Source: Rs1 sp038900335
Lineage (GTDB): Bacteria > Pseudomonadota > Gammaproteobacteria > Pseudomonadales > Balneatricaceae
Direction of reading: 5' to 3'
NCBI GenBank assembly: GCA_038900335.1
Contig: JBBMRB010000019.1
Coordinates: 1-64,000 of the forward strand
DNA: 64,000 bases
Shown in pieces: positions 17,412 to 26,509 of this stretch. A model generated the notes under the pieces. That model did not search any database. It was given only the letters and a program-made list of their open reading frames with translations, and had not been told where the DNA came from. Position 1 is the first letter of the stretch; each line of letters begins with the position of its first letter. The position numbers were made by a program, and so were the translations under genes.

Positions 17412-17828
17412 ATGAGAACGTTAGATTTAACACCACTATATCGCTCGGCCATTGGTTTTGACCGCCTAGCAAACATCGTTGATAGCGCAACAAGAGCGGA
17501 TCAGCCTGCATTCCCACCGTACAATGTAGAACTACTCAGTGAAAACGAATACCGTATCACTATGGCTGTCGCCGGATTTTCATTAGATGAGCTAACCATT
17601 AATTCTGAACAGGGCAGCTTGACCATTAGCGGCCAAAAAGAGAGCGAGTCTACACAAGCTCACTACTTATACCAAGGAATAGCTGCTCGAAATTTCGAAA
17701 GAAAATTTCAACTTGCCGACCATGTAAAAATCATTAAGGCAAATATGGAAAACGGCTTATTGCACGTTTATCTAGAGCGCGAAATCCCCGAAGCTATGAA
17801 GCCTCGAACCATTAAAATCGAAAGCTAA
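17412..17828 (+). CDS. ibpA: Small heat-shock protein IbpA (Hsp20/alpha-crystallin)
   Basis: ATP-independent holdase that binds aggregating proteins in the cytoplasm. The alpha-crystallin domain covers about residues 35-128 (YNVELLSENEYRITMAVAGF, then ENGLLHVYLEREIPE). I start at ATG 17412 because MRTLDLTPLYRSAIGFDRL aligns with the IbpA N-terminus and AAAGGA lies 7 bases upstream; an earlier in-frame ATG at 17382 would add ten unrelated residues. 138 residues against 137 in E. coli IbpA. I could not make out a convincing sigma-32 promoter. Confidence 0.93.
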   Translation: MRTLDLTPLYRSAIGFDRLANIVDSATRADQPAFPPYNVELLSENEYRITMAVAGFSLDELTINSEQGSLTISGQKESESTQAHYLYQGIAARNFERKFQLADHVKIIKANMENGLLHVYLEREIPEAMKPRTIKIES

Positions 17829-17841
17829 GCTTTATATTGAT

Positions 17842-17879
17842 TAGCCATAATAGGTTTTTGACCGCTCCTGTTATGGCTA
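17842..17879. terminator. Bidirectional hairpin between ibpA and aroC
   Basis: Arms 17842-17854 (TAGCCATAATAGG) and 17867-17879 (CCTGTTATGGCTA) pair over 13 bp with one G-T pair and a T-rich 12-base loop. The convergent genes ibpA and aroC end on either side. Confidence 0.6.
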
Positions 17880-17891
17880 CCAAACGACTGA

Positions 17892-18983
17892 CTAAGTCGG
17901 AATTTTAAACCCTCTGTCTACATCCGCATTTTGACCACGATCTCGTAAGAAGTGATCCATAATCACAATTGCAAGCATAGCTTCAGCTATTGGCGTTGCC
18001 CTAATCCCAACACACGGATCATGACGACCTTTAGTAACAACTTCCATTTCATTACCACTTGCATCAACTGAACGACCAGGCAAACGTAAACTTGAGGTAG
18101 GCTTAAGCGCAATATGAGCAATCACATCTTGCCCAGTAGTAATACCGCCTAAGATACCACCACAGTGATTAGACAAGAAACCTTGTGATGTCATCTCATC
18201 GCGATGTTCAGTGCCTTTTTGCTCAATACAATCAAAGCCATCACCTATTTCAACGCCTTTAACTGCATTAATACTCATCAAAGCATGCGCTATCTCTGCA
18301 TCAATACGATCAAAGATTGGCTCACCTAGCCCAACAGGCATTCCCATTGCATGAACAGAAATTTTAGCACCAATGGAATTGCCTTCTTTACGAAGCGCAT
18401 CCATATAAGCCTCCATCTCAGCAACCACGCTAACATCAGGGCAAAAGAATGGATTTTGCTCTACTTGTTGCCAATCAAAATTTTGATAATCAATTTTAAT
18501 CGGGCCAAGCTGCGACAAATAACCCTTAACAGTCACACCTTTACTAATAAGGAATTTTTTCGCAACAGCACCCGCTGCCACACGCATTGCAGTCTCTCTT
18601 GCTGAGGCGCGACCGCCGCCACGATAATCTCTAAACCCGTATTTATGGGTATACACATAATCTGCATGTGCAGGGCGAAATGTATCTTTAATATTGCCAT
18701 AGTCTTTTGAGCGCTGATCTGTATTACGAATAAGCAACCCGATTGAGGTACCGGTTGTTTTGCCTTCAAAAACACCTGATAAAATTTCCACTTCATCAGC
18801 TTCACGCCGCTGCGTAGTATGCCTTGAAGTCCCAGGCTTACGTCTATCTAGGTCTATTTGTAGATCTTCAACCGACAACTCAATACCAGGGGGACAACCA
18901 TCAATAATACAACCTAGTGCTGGACCATGACTTTCACCAAAGGTACTAACACTGAAAATTTTACCAAAACTATTACCGGACAT
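17892..18983 (-). CDS. aroC: Chorismate synthase
   Basis: Last step of the shikimate pathway: EPSP to chorismate with reduced FMN. 363 residues from ATG 18983, which gives MSGNSFGKIFSVSTFGESHG, the family N-terminus; a longer frame to 19016 adds eleven residues not seen in AroC. Signatures include TFGESHGPALGCIIDGCPPG near residues 14-33, DYRGGGRASARETAMRVAAG near 122-141 and RGHDPCVG-type segment (KGRHDPCVGIRATPIAEAM) near the C-terminus. It is downstream of prmB on the same strand, as in E. coli. Confidence 0.97.
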   Translation of the reverse strand: MSGNSFGKIFSVSTFGESHGPALGCIIDGCPPGIELSVEDLQIDLDRRKPGTSRHTTQRREADEVEILSGVFEGKTTGTSIGLLIRNTDQRSKDYGNIKDTFRPAHADYVYTHKYGFRDYRGGGRASARETAMRVAAGAVAKKFLISKGVTVKGYLSQLGPIKIDYQNFDWQQVEQNPFFCPDVSVVAEMEAYMDALRKEGNSIGAKISVHAMGMPVGLGEPIFDRIDAEIAHALMSINAVKGVEIGDGFDCIEQKGTEHRDEMTSQGFLSNHCGGILGGITTGQDVIAHIALKPTSSLRLPGRSVDASGNEMEVVTKGRHDPCVGIRATPIAEAMLAIVIMDHFLRDRGQNADVDRGFKIPT

Positions 18984-19105
18984 ATTAATGATTATCCTTA
19001 TAACTAAATTTAACAATTCTATTCATTAGCAAGAGAAAAAACAGTCATATCACTATTTTATTAAGCCATTATGCAGCACATATTATGGCGCTCTCGCCGC
19101 TTATT

Positions 19106-20032
19106 TTATTGTGAGGCTGCTACAAACAACGCTCGATGGTTTTTTAACTCTTGGGCACTAATCACAAATACACCATTGCCACCTAGTGGTAATTCAGCCC
19201 ATATAAAAGGCACCTGTGGGAACTGCTCCATCAAATGCACTTCACTATTGCCTACCTCAACTACCAGCAAACCATCATCAGCAAGATAATCATTTGCTTG
19301 CGCCAGCATTTTCTTGCAAATATCTAAGCCATCATCACCACTACCTAACGCTAAAGCAGGTTCATGGTCGAACTCCGCAGGCATGGTATTTAAATCACTT
19401 TTATCGACATATGGCGGGTTGCTTACAATCAAATCGTATTTATGCTGCACATCGTTAAATAAATCACTTTCGATTAAACTGACTTGATCGTGCAGTTCAT
19501 ATTTATCGATATTGATTTGCGCCACTGCTAAAGCATCACGACTAATATCTGCCAAATCTACTTTTGCATCTTCAAATGCAAAAGCACAAGCGATACCAAT
19601 ACAACCAGAACCAGTGCAAAGATCTAAAATTCGTGCAATTGGCCCATGCCTTAAAAACGGGCTAAACTCTGTTTCAATTAACTGAGCAATGGGAGAGCGC
19701 GGAATTAATACCCGTCTATCAACGTAAAACGGCATCTGCATGAACCAAGCTTCATTGATAATATAAGGCAGGGGCTCACGCTGATCTACACGTCTTGTTA
19801 TGAACGACAAAGCTCGCTCTTTCTCTTCAGGTAAAAGCGCTGCATCTAATATAATATCGTCGGCATCCCAGGGTAAATACAGGGCCGCTAATACCAATTG
19901 TTTCGCCTCATCAATCGCCGATGTATGGCCGTGCCCTAAAAAGACTTTTTTCTTCATCATTGTCGAATAACAATAACGAATATAATCTCTCACAGTTTGT
20001 AAATGTAATACGCAGGTTTGTTGTTCAGTCAT
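19106..20032 (-). CDS. prmB: 50S ribosomal protein L3 glutamine methyltransferase
   Basis: SAM-dependent N5-glutamine methylation of ribosomal protein L3. 308 residues. The N-terminal helical domain is followed by the Rossmann methyltransferase: LDLCTGSGCIGIACAFAF (SAM-binding) and the NPPYVD catalytic tetrapeptide. The segment FYVDRRVLIPRSPIAQLIE favours PrmB over the release-factor enzyme PrmC. The prmB-aroC order with divergent smrB matches E. coli. Confidence 0.93.
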   Translation of the reverse strand: MTEQQTCVLHLQTVRDYIRYCYSTMMKKKVFLGHGHTSAIDEAKQLVLAALYLPWDADDIILDAALLPEEKERALSFITRRVDQREPLPYIINEAWFMQMPFYVDRRVLIPRSPIAQLIETEFSPFLRHGPIARILDLCTGSGCIGIACAFAFEDAKVDLADISRDALAVAQINIDKYELHDQVSLIESDLFNDVQHKYDLIVSNPPYVDKSDLNTMPAEFDHEPALALGSGDDGLDICKKMLAQANDYLADDGLLVVEVGNSEVHLMEQFPQVPFIWAELPLGGNGVFVISAQELKNHRALFVAASQ

Positions 20033-20233
20033 TTGCTAATCTAATAAATAAAAAGAGGTTATTGTAGCCACTAGAGGCACTTAATTATACGCTTAAATAC
20101 AGATATTTAACGAGATAAGATAAATATACTCAGCCAATTTCAGTCGTTAAATTATAATAGCAGTATTTTATACCCCCTATTACATTTATAATATGGCTCT
20201 GTATCCTTTTTAACACTCTTTACATTTGATTTT

Positions 20234-20830
20234 ATGCATAACTCTGACGATAACTACACAGCTCCTATCTTTGATGCAAAACCTGAAGAGACAGAATACT
20301 CCACTGACTCCTTCGCACAAGCAATGCAAGGTATTGAACCGTTGCGACAAGATAAAATCAAACACACCAACTCCCCTATTAGGAAAGCTAAAGACAAAAG
20401 CTACCATCGCGAGCAGGCCACTGCCGATATCAGTGATGTCATTGACGGTTTATCAACTCAATCTGTTAACAGCGTTGAATCTGATCAAGCCCTTAACTTT
20501 GCCTGCACCGGATTACAGCTTAAAACCATCAATAAACTACGAAAAGGCCACCTACCTTGGGAGCAAGGTATTGATTTACACGGGCTAAGTGTAGAACAGG
20601 CACGCAGCGAGCTGAGCCACTTTATTAGAAACAGCCATCATCAAAACAAGCATGTAGTGCTCGTGGTTCACGGCAAAGCATACAGTCAATCGGGGTCTAT
20701 ACCGGTCATCAAATCATACGTGAATGACTGGCTGAGACAACTTAATGAAGTCCTCGCCTTTAGCTCAGCACAGGCAAAAGATGGCGGCACAGGCGCTCTT
20801 TATGTACTGCTAAGACGCAAAGAACGCTGA
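20234..20830 (+). CDS. smrB: Smr-domain endonuclease SmrB (ribosome rescue)
   Basis: In E. coli SmrB cleaves mRNA between collided ribosomes. 198 residues: a variable, charged N-terminal half and a C-terminal Smr domain (about 110-198) with DLHGLSVEQARSELSHFI, VLVVHGKAYSQSGSIPVIKS and GGTGALYVLLRR. The conserved first motif DLHG and second HGK are kept. Divergent from prmB with 201 bases between, the same arrangement as yfcN/prmB in E. coli. Confidence 0.9.
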   Translation: MHNSDDNYTAPIFDAKPEETEYSTDSFAQAMQGIEPLRQDKIKHTNSPIRKAKDKSYHREQATADISDVIDGLSTQSVNSVESDQALNFACTGLQLKTINKLRKGHLPWEQGIDLHGLSVEQARSELSHFIRNSHHQNKHVVLVVHGKAYSQSGSIPVIKSYVNDWLRQLNEVLAFSSAQAKDGGTGALYVLLRRKER

Positions 20831-20944
20831 TTAGCAAATGATACGAGCTGTAATGATTCGTTATCATAACAATCTTCTTTACCTTGCTTAGTAGTTGCAG
20901 TACCTTAGCTGTTTTATATATTTCTTGTGGAGCTCATCGTAGTA

Positions 20945-21484
20945 ATGGAAAAAGCATTTGCCAACATTATCGAAAATATCGGGGAAGATCTTAACCGCGA
21001 AGGTTTACTAGACACCCCTAAGCGCGCTGCTAAGGCGATGAAGTATTTGACACACGGCTACAATCAATCGTTAGATGAAGTCGTTAACAATGCACTTTTT
21101 CCCTCTGATAATAGTGAAATGGTGGTCGTTCAAAATATAGAATTTTATTCTTTATGCGAGCACCATATGCTGCCTTTCATTGGCAAAGCACACGTCGCTT
21201 ACATTCCTCAAGGCCACGTTATCGGCCTGTCAAAAATCGCTCGTATTGTTGACATGTACGCAAGAAGATTACAGATACAAGAAAACATGACCAAGGAAAT
21301 CGCAGAAGCGATTATGCAAGTCACCGGCGCAGAAGGCGTTGGTGTTGTGCTAGAAGCAGAGCACATGTGCATGAAAATGCGCGGCGTAGAAAAACAAAAC
21401 AGCACAATGAAAACATCGATGTTGCTCGGATCTTTTAGAGGCAGCCCCGCCACTAGAGCAGAGTTCTTTTCTCTAGTAAGCTAG
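20945..21484 (+). CDS. folE: GTP cyclohydrolase I (type IA)
   Basis: First step of folate/tetrahydropterin synthesis: GTP to dihydroneopterin triphosphate. From ATG 20945 the protein has 179 residues. Zinc ligands Cys71 and His74 (FYSLCEHHMLPF) and Cys142 (HMCMKMRG) have the same spacing as in E. coli. I prefer this ATG over an in-frame GTG at 20927, but GGAG lies a rather long 12 bases upstream of the ATG, so the start is not certain. Confidence 0.94.
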   Translation: MEKAFANIIENIGEDLNREGLLDTPKRAAKAMKYLTHGYNQSLDEVVNNALFPSDNSEMVVVQNIEFYSLCEHHMLPFIGKAHVAYIPQGHVIGLSKIARIVDMYARRLQIQENMTKEIAEAIMQVTGAEGVGVVLEAEHMCMKMRGVEKQNSTMKTSMLLGSFRGSPATRAEFFSLVS

Positions 21485-21544
21485 CAGCATATTTGACACT
21501 CTTAAGTTACTTTAAGATGATAAATGAGACCTTTGCCAAATCCA

Positions 21545-21564
21545 AGATCTAGCAATCTAGATCT
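21545..21564 (+). terminator. Hairpin downstream of folE
   Basis: AGATCTAG (21545-21552) and CTAGATCT (21557-21564) form a perfect 8-bp stem with a CAAT loop, 60 bases after the folE stop. There is no U tract, so termination would be weak; it could instead stabilise the folE transcript. Confidence 0.4.
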
Positions 21565-21747
21565 GAAATTTAGACACAAAAATCGCACTGGTCTCAAGTT
21601 TTCTAAAGCTAGCGTGCATCACAATTTTTAATACTAGACAACAGCTAAACCCAAGCGACAACCAATACGCCTTTACTTATTGCATTAATAAGCCACACTA
21701 TTAGTCATTCTATCAGTCACATTCTACCCATTAACTTTCGGTGCCCT

Positions 21748-23061
21748 ATGCTTGTCACAAAACAATCAAAACGCATTTTTTTAAAGCTCACTTTATTGAC
21801 AGTGATTACCCTTGAGGCCGCGACTGCAAACGCCACATCCCTGACGGATGTTTATGATCTTGCCGCTAATCATGACCCGAGCCTGGCACAAGCAAAATAT
21901 AAACTACAGATCAGCACAGAAGATATCATCCAAGCAAAGTCAACACTACTGCCAACGATTAACGGTCAAATCCAAGCAGACTGGAATAACGATGCTGACT
22001 CAAATAGCACCAACAGCCAAAGCTACACTATTAACTTAACCCAAGCGCTGTACGCACCAGCGCTAGGCTCTGCCATCAATAAAGTTAGAAACCTGGATTT
22101 GCAAGCAAATTTAGTATTTCAACAAACAGAGCAGCTATTAATTGTCAACACTGTCAGCGCCTATATTGATGCCATGATTGCCCACAACAACATGACAAGC
22201 AGCCAAGCACAAGAGCAATCATTTAAAAAAAGCTTAGCGAGGATCCGAGCACAGTTTGAGGTAGGCGTTAGCGCTAACGAGGACCTACAAGAAGCACAAG
22301 CTGTTTATGACAATGCTAAAATAGCCCTCATAATCAGCGAGGGCGAACTAGAAAACAGCTTGGAATTATTACAAAGACTGACAGGCTCAAGCATCGATAG
22401 TATTAACTCACTTTCTACAGATTACCCCACTGCCATATTAGAGCCTAGTGATGCACAGCATTGGATAGAGCAAGCGACAAGTAATAATTTAGATATTTTA
22501 CTAGGCAAAAAGGCAGTTGAATCTTCAAGATTTGACACACAAATTGCCAGCGCCGAGCGTAAACCAAAGGTTGATATCACCGCTTACCACCAACGCTATA
22601 ACCACAACAGCAATGGCAATACAACCGACAACCAAGTGGCATTAGTACTAAGCGTACCTCTTTTTAATGGCGGTGCACTAAACTCTAAAGTCAGACAGTC
22701 GGCGATACTTGAAAACATTGAAAAATCAAAACAACTCGACACTATCAGATCAATCACTCAACAGACCAAAAGCACGGTGCGTGATATACGAACTAATGCT
22801 TTAGCTATTAATGCACGTAAGCAAAGTATTGTATCTAGCCTCGCTGCTATGAGAGCAGTTCAAGAGGGCTATAAATTAGGCACCAGGAATATTACTGATT
22901 TACTAGATGCTCAACAAAAATTATTTCAAGCAAAAAATGAACACGAAAATTCGAGATTAATGCATATCAGCTTACTTTTTAATCTCAAAAGACTACTGGG
23001 ATCTGTTGCTAAAGATGATATTACTCAACTTAGCCAATGGATGCTGCCAGCTAAACAATAA
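21748..23061 (+). CDS. tolC: TolC-family outer membrane channel protein
   Basis: Trimeric outer-membrane/periplasmic channel for type I secretion and drug efflux. 437 residues with an N-terminal signal peptide (about 1-30, ending TANATS), then two outer-membrane factor repeats: LTDVYDLAANHDPSLAQAKY near 32-51, and GYKLGTRNITDLLDAQQKLF in the second half, the TolC signature. No adaptor or ATPase is adjacent, as for housekeeping TolC. It could serve the LapA-like adhesin, although LapE-type channels are usually encoded with lapB and lapC. Confidence 0.88.
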   Translation: MLVTKQSKRIFLKLTLLTVITLEAATANATSLTDVYDLAANHDPSLAQAKYKLQISTEDIIQAKSTLLPTINGQIQADWNNDADSNSTNSQSYTINLTQALYAPALGSAINKVRNLDLQANLVFQQTEQLLIVNTVSAYIDAMIAHNNMTSSQAQEQSFKKSLARIRAQFEVGVSANEDLQEAQAVYDNAKIALIISEGELENSLELLQRLTGSSIDSINSLSTDYPTAILEPSDAQHWIEQATSNNLDILLGKKAVESSRFDTQIASAERKPKVDITAYHQRYNHNSNGNTTDNQVALVLSVPLFNGGALNSKVRQSAILENIEKSKQLDTIRSITQQTKSTVRDIRTNALAINARKQSIVSSLAAMRAVQEGYKLGTRNITDLLDAQQKLFQAKNEHENSRLMHISLLFNLKRLLGSVAKDDITQLSQWMLPAKQ

Positions 23062-23114
23062 ATAACTGACAGCAACTGCAAGTAATGAAAACCCACTTTA
23101 CGATAACAAGCTCG

Positions 23115-23918
23115 CTAGTGAATGGCAGGCTTATCTTGTACCGTATCAGGTAAAATAAGCTGGCCTTGTGAATCATGAGCCAGCTCACCTCTTTGAGCTG
23201 CTAGCTCTAATAGATGATCCAATAACAGCTGAGTGATATGGCTACTAATGATAATACCCGCTGGCGGGTTACTCTCAAACGCCTCATCGATAATCAAATC
23301 ATCCGCCCTTAAAGCCAACAACAGTGGGTTGTCATCAATTAGAGGGGCAATATCTTGTGGCGCAAAAACACTGTGCCCGCCGGCAACTTGCACCGCTAAC
23401 GAGTACGCATCTGAAACCTTGCTAGCTAAATATTCTAAAAACTCCGATTCAGCATCCATCAGTATTTTATTTAACACACTGACTCCACCTTTTGACACAT
23501 TTTCTAATGCTACACTAGAGCTCGAAAAATCTATCGCCTCAAAAACAAGCTGGTCAACAGCATCTATTTCATCATTGTCAAACTGCACCACTCCCTTATC
23601 ATCAGAGTTCAGCCAATGTTGGCTAACAGCCTCTTCTAACAACAGCTCAAGTGCGGCATTGTAGATATTCATAGTAATGATTAAGCCTGCACTAGGGTTT
23701 TGTGCTTCCTGCTCATCTTTAATTAAATCATTGGCCCTAGCAGCGAGCAATGTAGAGTCTTGTTTGATAATACGCGCTAGCTGATCAGAGCTAATTTTTA
23801 GACTTTGCGCGCACAGTCTCTCAGCACTTAACAAAGGCTCTTTACCTTTGCTTGCTGTTAACAAAGCGATATATTCGATGCGCAGTTCTTCTAAAATATC
23901 TGTCAGAATTTCACTCAT
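23115..23918 (-). CDS. Hypothetical protein made of two about 100-residue repeats
   Basis: I do not recognise a family. The 267-residue, acidic, leucine-rich protein has no signal peptide. Residues 59-97 (AARANDLIKDEQEAQNPSAG, then LIITMNIYNAALELLLEEA) are matched by residues 202-240 (ALRADDLIIDEAFESNPPAG, then IIISSHITQLLLDHLLELA). The similarity extends upstream and downstream so that about 15-115 and 160-262 look like two copies of one helical unit. A ribosome site AAAGGATCG precedes ATG 23918. The next gene (212 residues) is upstream on the same strand, 28 bases away, so the two probably form an operon. Confidence 0.6.
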   Translation of the reverse strand: MSEILTDILEELRIEYIALLTASKGKEPLLSAERLCAQSLKISSDQLARIIKQDSTLLAARANDLIKDEQEAQNPSAGLIITMNIYNAALELLLEEAVSQHWLNSDDKGVVQFDNDEIDAVDQLVFEAIDFSSSSVALENVSKGGVSVLNKILMDAESEFLEYLASKVSDAYSLAVQVAGGHSVFAPQDIAPLIDDNPLLLALRADDLIIDEAFESNPPAGIIISSHITQLLLDHLLELAAQRGELAHDSQGQLILPDTVQDKPAIH

Positions 23919-23946
23919 AACGATCCTTTATTTGAGCTATTAGTAA

Positions 23947-24585
23947 CTAATGAAATGTAATACCTATGGGACTTACATCTACTTTAAGGAGATCAAAACT
24001 CTCACGTAGTTGAGCCAGCGGCATCAATGAGTAATCAACCGGATCTGCAGGTAGCTCCATCCAATCAAGCGCCCAAATCTTGGTCATCAATTCATACTCA
24101 CCGATTAACGCATCAAGAAAGATCATAACCGCCTCTATTCTAGGGTCTGTCTCTAAGACCTCAGGGACCTCTCGTACATAGATACTAAGATGCAACTTAT
24201 CATCAATGTTTTTTAGCTGGCACCAATAATCTGTAATGTCACACATTTCACCGGCGACATTGATACAACTCGGTATAGGATCATAACGATGATTAAAGGC
24301 TTTAAAGGATATTTCCTCTAAATCAGGTGCAGCTTCAACTAGGGCTAAAACCGTATGGATCGATTCAGGATAACCATCACAGCCAAAAATCATTTCAATA
24401 GGACCTGCTTCATCCGCCTCAAAGTGAAATGTTAAATGCTCATCAATGCTGCTTAACTTTTCTCGGTAATCACTTAATACGAATTCTGCTTCAAATTGAT
24501 CTTCCTCTCGGCTCTCTAAAACATGACCAATAGTTTGCTCTAATAATTGCCAAAATTCTGTAATCTCTTTAGAAAAATGTTGCAT
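23947..24585 (-). CDS. Hypothetical protein, 212 residues
   Basis: No family that I can name with confidence. The acidic, soluble protein has a first half of the kind EFWQLLEQTIGHVLESREED, EMIFGCDGYPESIHTVLALV and EAAPDLEEISFKAFNHRYDP, a pattern I associate with a set of uncharacterised bacterial proteins (a self-contained alpha/beta domain with an aromatic end). No export signal. It sits between dcd and the repeat protein at 23115-23918 on the same strand and is likely co-transcribed with the latter. Confidence 0.55.
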   Translation of the reverse strand: MQHFSKEITEFWQLLEQTIGHVLESREEDQFEAEFVLSDYREKLSSIDEHLTFHFEADEAGPIEMIFGCDGYPESIHTVLALVEAAPDLEEISFKAFNHRYDPIPSCINVAGEMCDITDYWCQLKNIDDKLHLSIYVREVPEVLETDPRIEAVMIFLDALIGEYELMTKIWALDWMELPADPVDYSLMPLAQLRESFDLLKVDVSPIGITFH

Positions 24586-24634
24586 GTATATCTGTGTTAC
24601 TCCATTAAGTGTGGTCAGCGAAAATAAAGCGCGC

Positions 24635-25201
24635 TTAAGTACGCGGCACTACTACACCTGTCTGGCCTTGGTATTTACCCGCACGATCAGCATAAGATGT
24701 TTCGCACACTTCATCAGCGCCTAAAAACAACATTTGAGCAACGCCCTCATTGGCATATATCTTTGCAGGTAAAGGCGTCGTATTAGAAAACTCTAAGGTA
24801 ACGTGCCCTTCCCACTCAGGCTCTAACGGTGTGACATTAACAATGATACCACAGCGAGCATAAGTGCTTTTTCCCAAACAAATTGTTAGCACGTCACGAG
24901 GAATTTTAAAGTACTCAACAGTGCGCGCTAAAGCAAAAGAATTTGGCGGTATAATACACACATCAGAATGCACATCGACAAAGCTTTCAGGATCAAAGTT
25001 CTTAGGATCGACAATAGATGAATTTATATTAGTGAAAATTTTAAACTCACTGGCACAACGCACATCATAACCATAGCTAGAGGTACCATATGAAATAATA
25101 GCCTCGCCATCAACGTTTCTAATTTGCCCTGGCTCAAATGGCGATATCATGTCATGTTGCTGTGACATTTTTCTAATCCAGCTATCCGCTTTAATACCCA
25201 T
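24635..25201 (-). CDS. dcd: dCTP deaminase
   Basis: Deaminates dCTP to dUTP, feeding dTMP synthesis. 188 residues, the standard trimeric dCTP-deaminase/dUTPase fold length. Motifs: SSYGYDVRCASEFKIF near 40-55, the GKSTYARCGIIVNVTPLEPE segment with catalytic Arg and Glu near 111-132, and YADRAGKYQGQTGV at the C-terminus. The apbC gene lies upstream on the same strand, 140 bases away. Confidence 0.96.
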   Translation of the reverse strand: MGIKADSWIRKMSQQHDMISPFEPGQIRNVDGEAIISYGTSSYGYDVRCASEFKIFTNINSSIVDPKNFDPESFVDVHSDVCIIPPNSFALARTVEYFKIPRDVLTICLGKSTYARCGIIVNVTPLEPEWEGHVTLEFSNTTPLPAKIYANEGVAQMLFLGADEVCETSYADRAGKYQGQTGVVVPRT

Positions 25202-25341
25202 ATTTTCAATCCTTACTCATTAACCAATATTTACCAACACGCATTATAAACACTTAATGCGTGGAGTAATTGATTAGTTAGTTTTAATTACTAAATATTT
25301 TCGCTGACCAAAAAACTACCAGCATTAACGGCTCTTACCTG

Positions 25342-26424
25342 CTAGTCATTAACGATTGACAGCGAAGGGCCTTTATCTGCTGATTGATTTAATTGATGCA
25401 CACGTGCAGCAGTCAGCCTAGCAACTTCTCTATAAATTAAAGACACCGCACTGCCTGCATCAGCAACCACAGAGGGTGTACCCGAATCAGCTTGGGTGCG
25501 AATATCGATGTTAAGCGGCAAGGCACCTAGCAACTCGCTATGGTATTGTTTAGCAATGGCCAAACCACCACCATTGCCAAAAATATGCTCTTGATGACCG
25601 CAATTAGAACAGATATGCACGCTCATGTTTTCAATGATACCCAGCACAGGAATATCAACTTTTTGAAACATTTCAATACCGCGTTTAGCATCAAGCAGTG
25701 CAATATCTTGCGGAGTAGTGACCACAACAGCGCCGCTAATTGGCACTTTTTGCGATAGTGTTAATTGGATATCACCAGTGCCTGGCGGCATATCAATCAG
25801 TAAATAATCAAGCTGGCCCCACTGCGTTTGATTGACCATTTGAGAAATAGCGCCACTGGCCATTGGCCCACGCCAAACCATTGGCGAGGTCTCATCAATC
25901 ATATAAGCTATCGACATAGAGCTAATACCTAATGACTCAATAGGCAACATCTTATCGCCCGCCAATGGCTGTGGATGAGTACCTGGCTTAACACCGAGCA
26001 TCATGCCTTGGCTTGGCCCATAAATATCGGCATCTAAAATACCAACCTTTGCACCTTCTGCACTTAATGCTAATGCTAAATTAACAGATGTTGTCGATTT
26101 ACCAACACCGCCTTTACCAGAGGATACTGCAATAATATTTTTAACATTAACTAAGCTATCAACCTTGCTTTTTTGCTCAGCAGGACTAATCACATTATCA
26201 ATAACGATATTGACATCAGTAACACCCGCTGCTGATAATAACGCTGTTAGTTCCTGCACAATGCGCACATGATCACCCTTATTTGCATAAGGAAAGATCA
26301 GATGTAATGTTAGCGCACCTGCATCACCTGTTATTGACTCGATAACATTAGCGCTAAAGAGGTCTGTATTTAAATACGGGTCAATATAGGTACTCAACAC
26401 GTCTTGATATAGAGCTTGTTTCAT
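25342..26424 (-). CDS. apbC: Iron-sulfur cluster carrier ApbC/Mrp
   Basis: P-loop ATPase that binds and transfers Fe-S clusters. 360 residues: an N-terminal MIP18/DUF59-type domain (about 1-85) and a Mrp/NBP35 ATPase with the deviant Walker A GKGGVGKST (103-111), Asp-rich LDADIYGPSQG, and cluster-binding Cys272 and Cys275 (HICSNCG). In E. coli it neighbours metG; here trmA and a HopJ-family gene lie between them. It complements the suf system at 7.6-14.4 kb. Confidence 0.95.
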   Translation of the reverse strand: MKQALYQDVLSTYIDPYLNTDLFSANVIESITGDAGALTLHLIFPYANKGDHVRIVQELTALLSAAGVTDVNIVIDNVISPAEQKSKVDSLVNVKNIIAVSSGKGGVGKSTTSVNLALALSAEGAKVGILDADIYGPSQGMMLGVKPGTHPQPLAGDKMLPIESLGISSMSIAYMIDETSPMVWRGPMASGAISQMVNQTQWGQLDYLLIDMPPGTGDIQLTLSQKVPISGAVVVTTPQDIALLDAKRGIEMFQKVDIPVLGIIENMSVHICSNCGHQEHIFGNGGGLAIAKQYHSELLGALPLNIDIRTQADSGTPSVVADAGSAVSLIYREVARLTAARVHQLNQSADKGPSLSIVND

Positions 26425-26509
26425 AGTGGTTCCTCAGGTGTTTATTCAGCACTGATGTTATAGCTGATGCACTTATATTATGAGTAACGATTACTCTTTA
26501 ATTTAACAG

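Noticed and set aside
23233..23664. Plus-strand 143-codon frame inside the repeat protein
   Set aside because: Ser/Thr/Ala-rich shadow of the minus-strand gene, which shows an internal protein repeat and a ribosome site.
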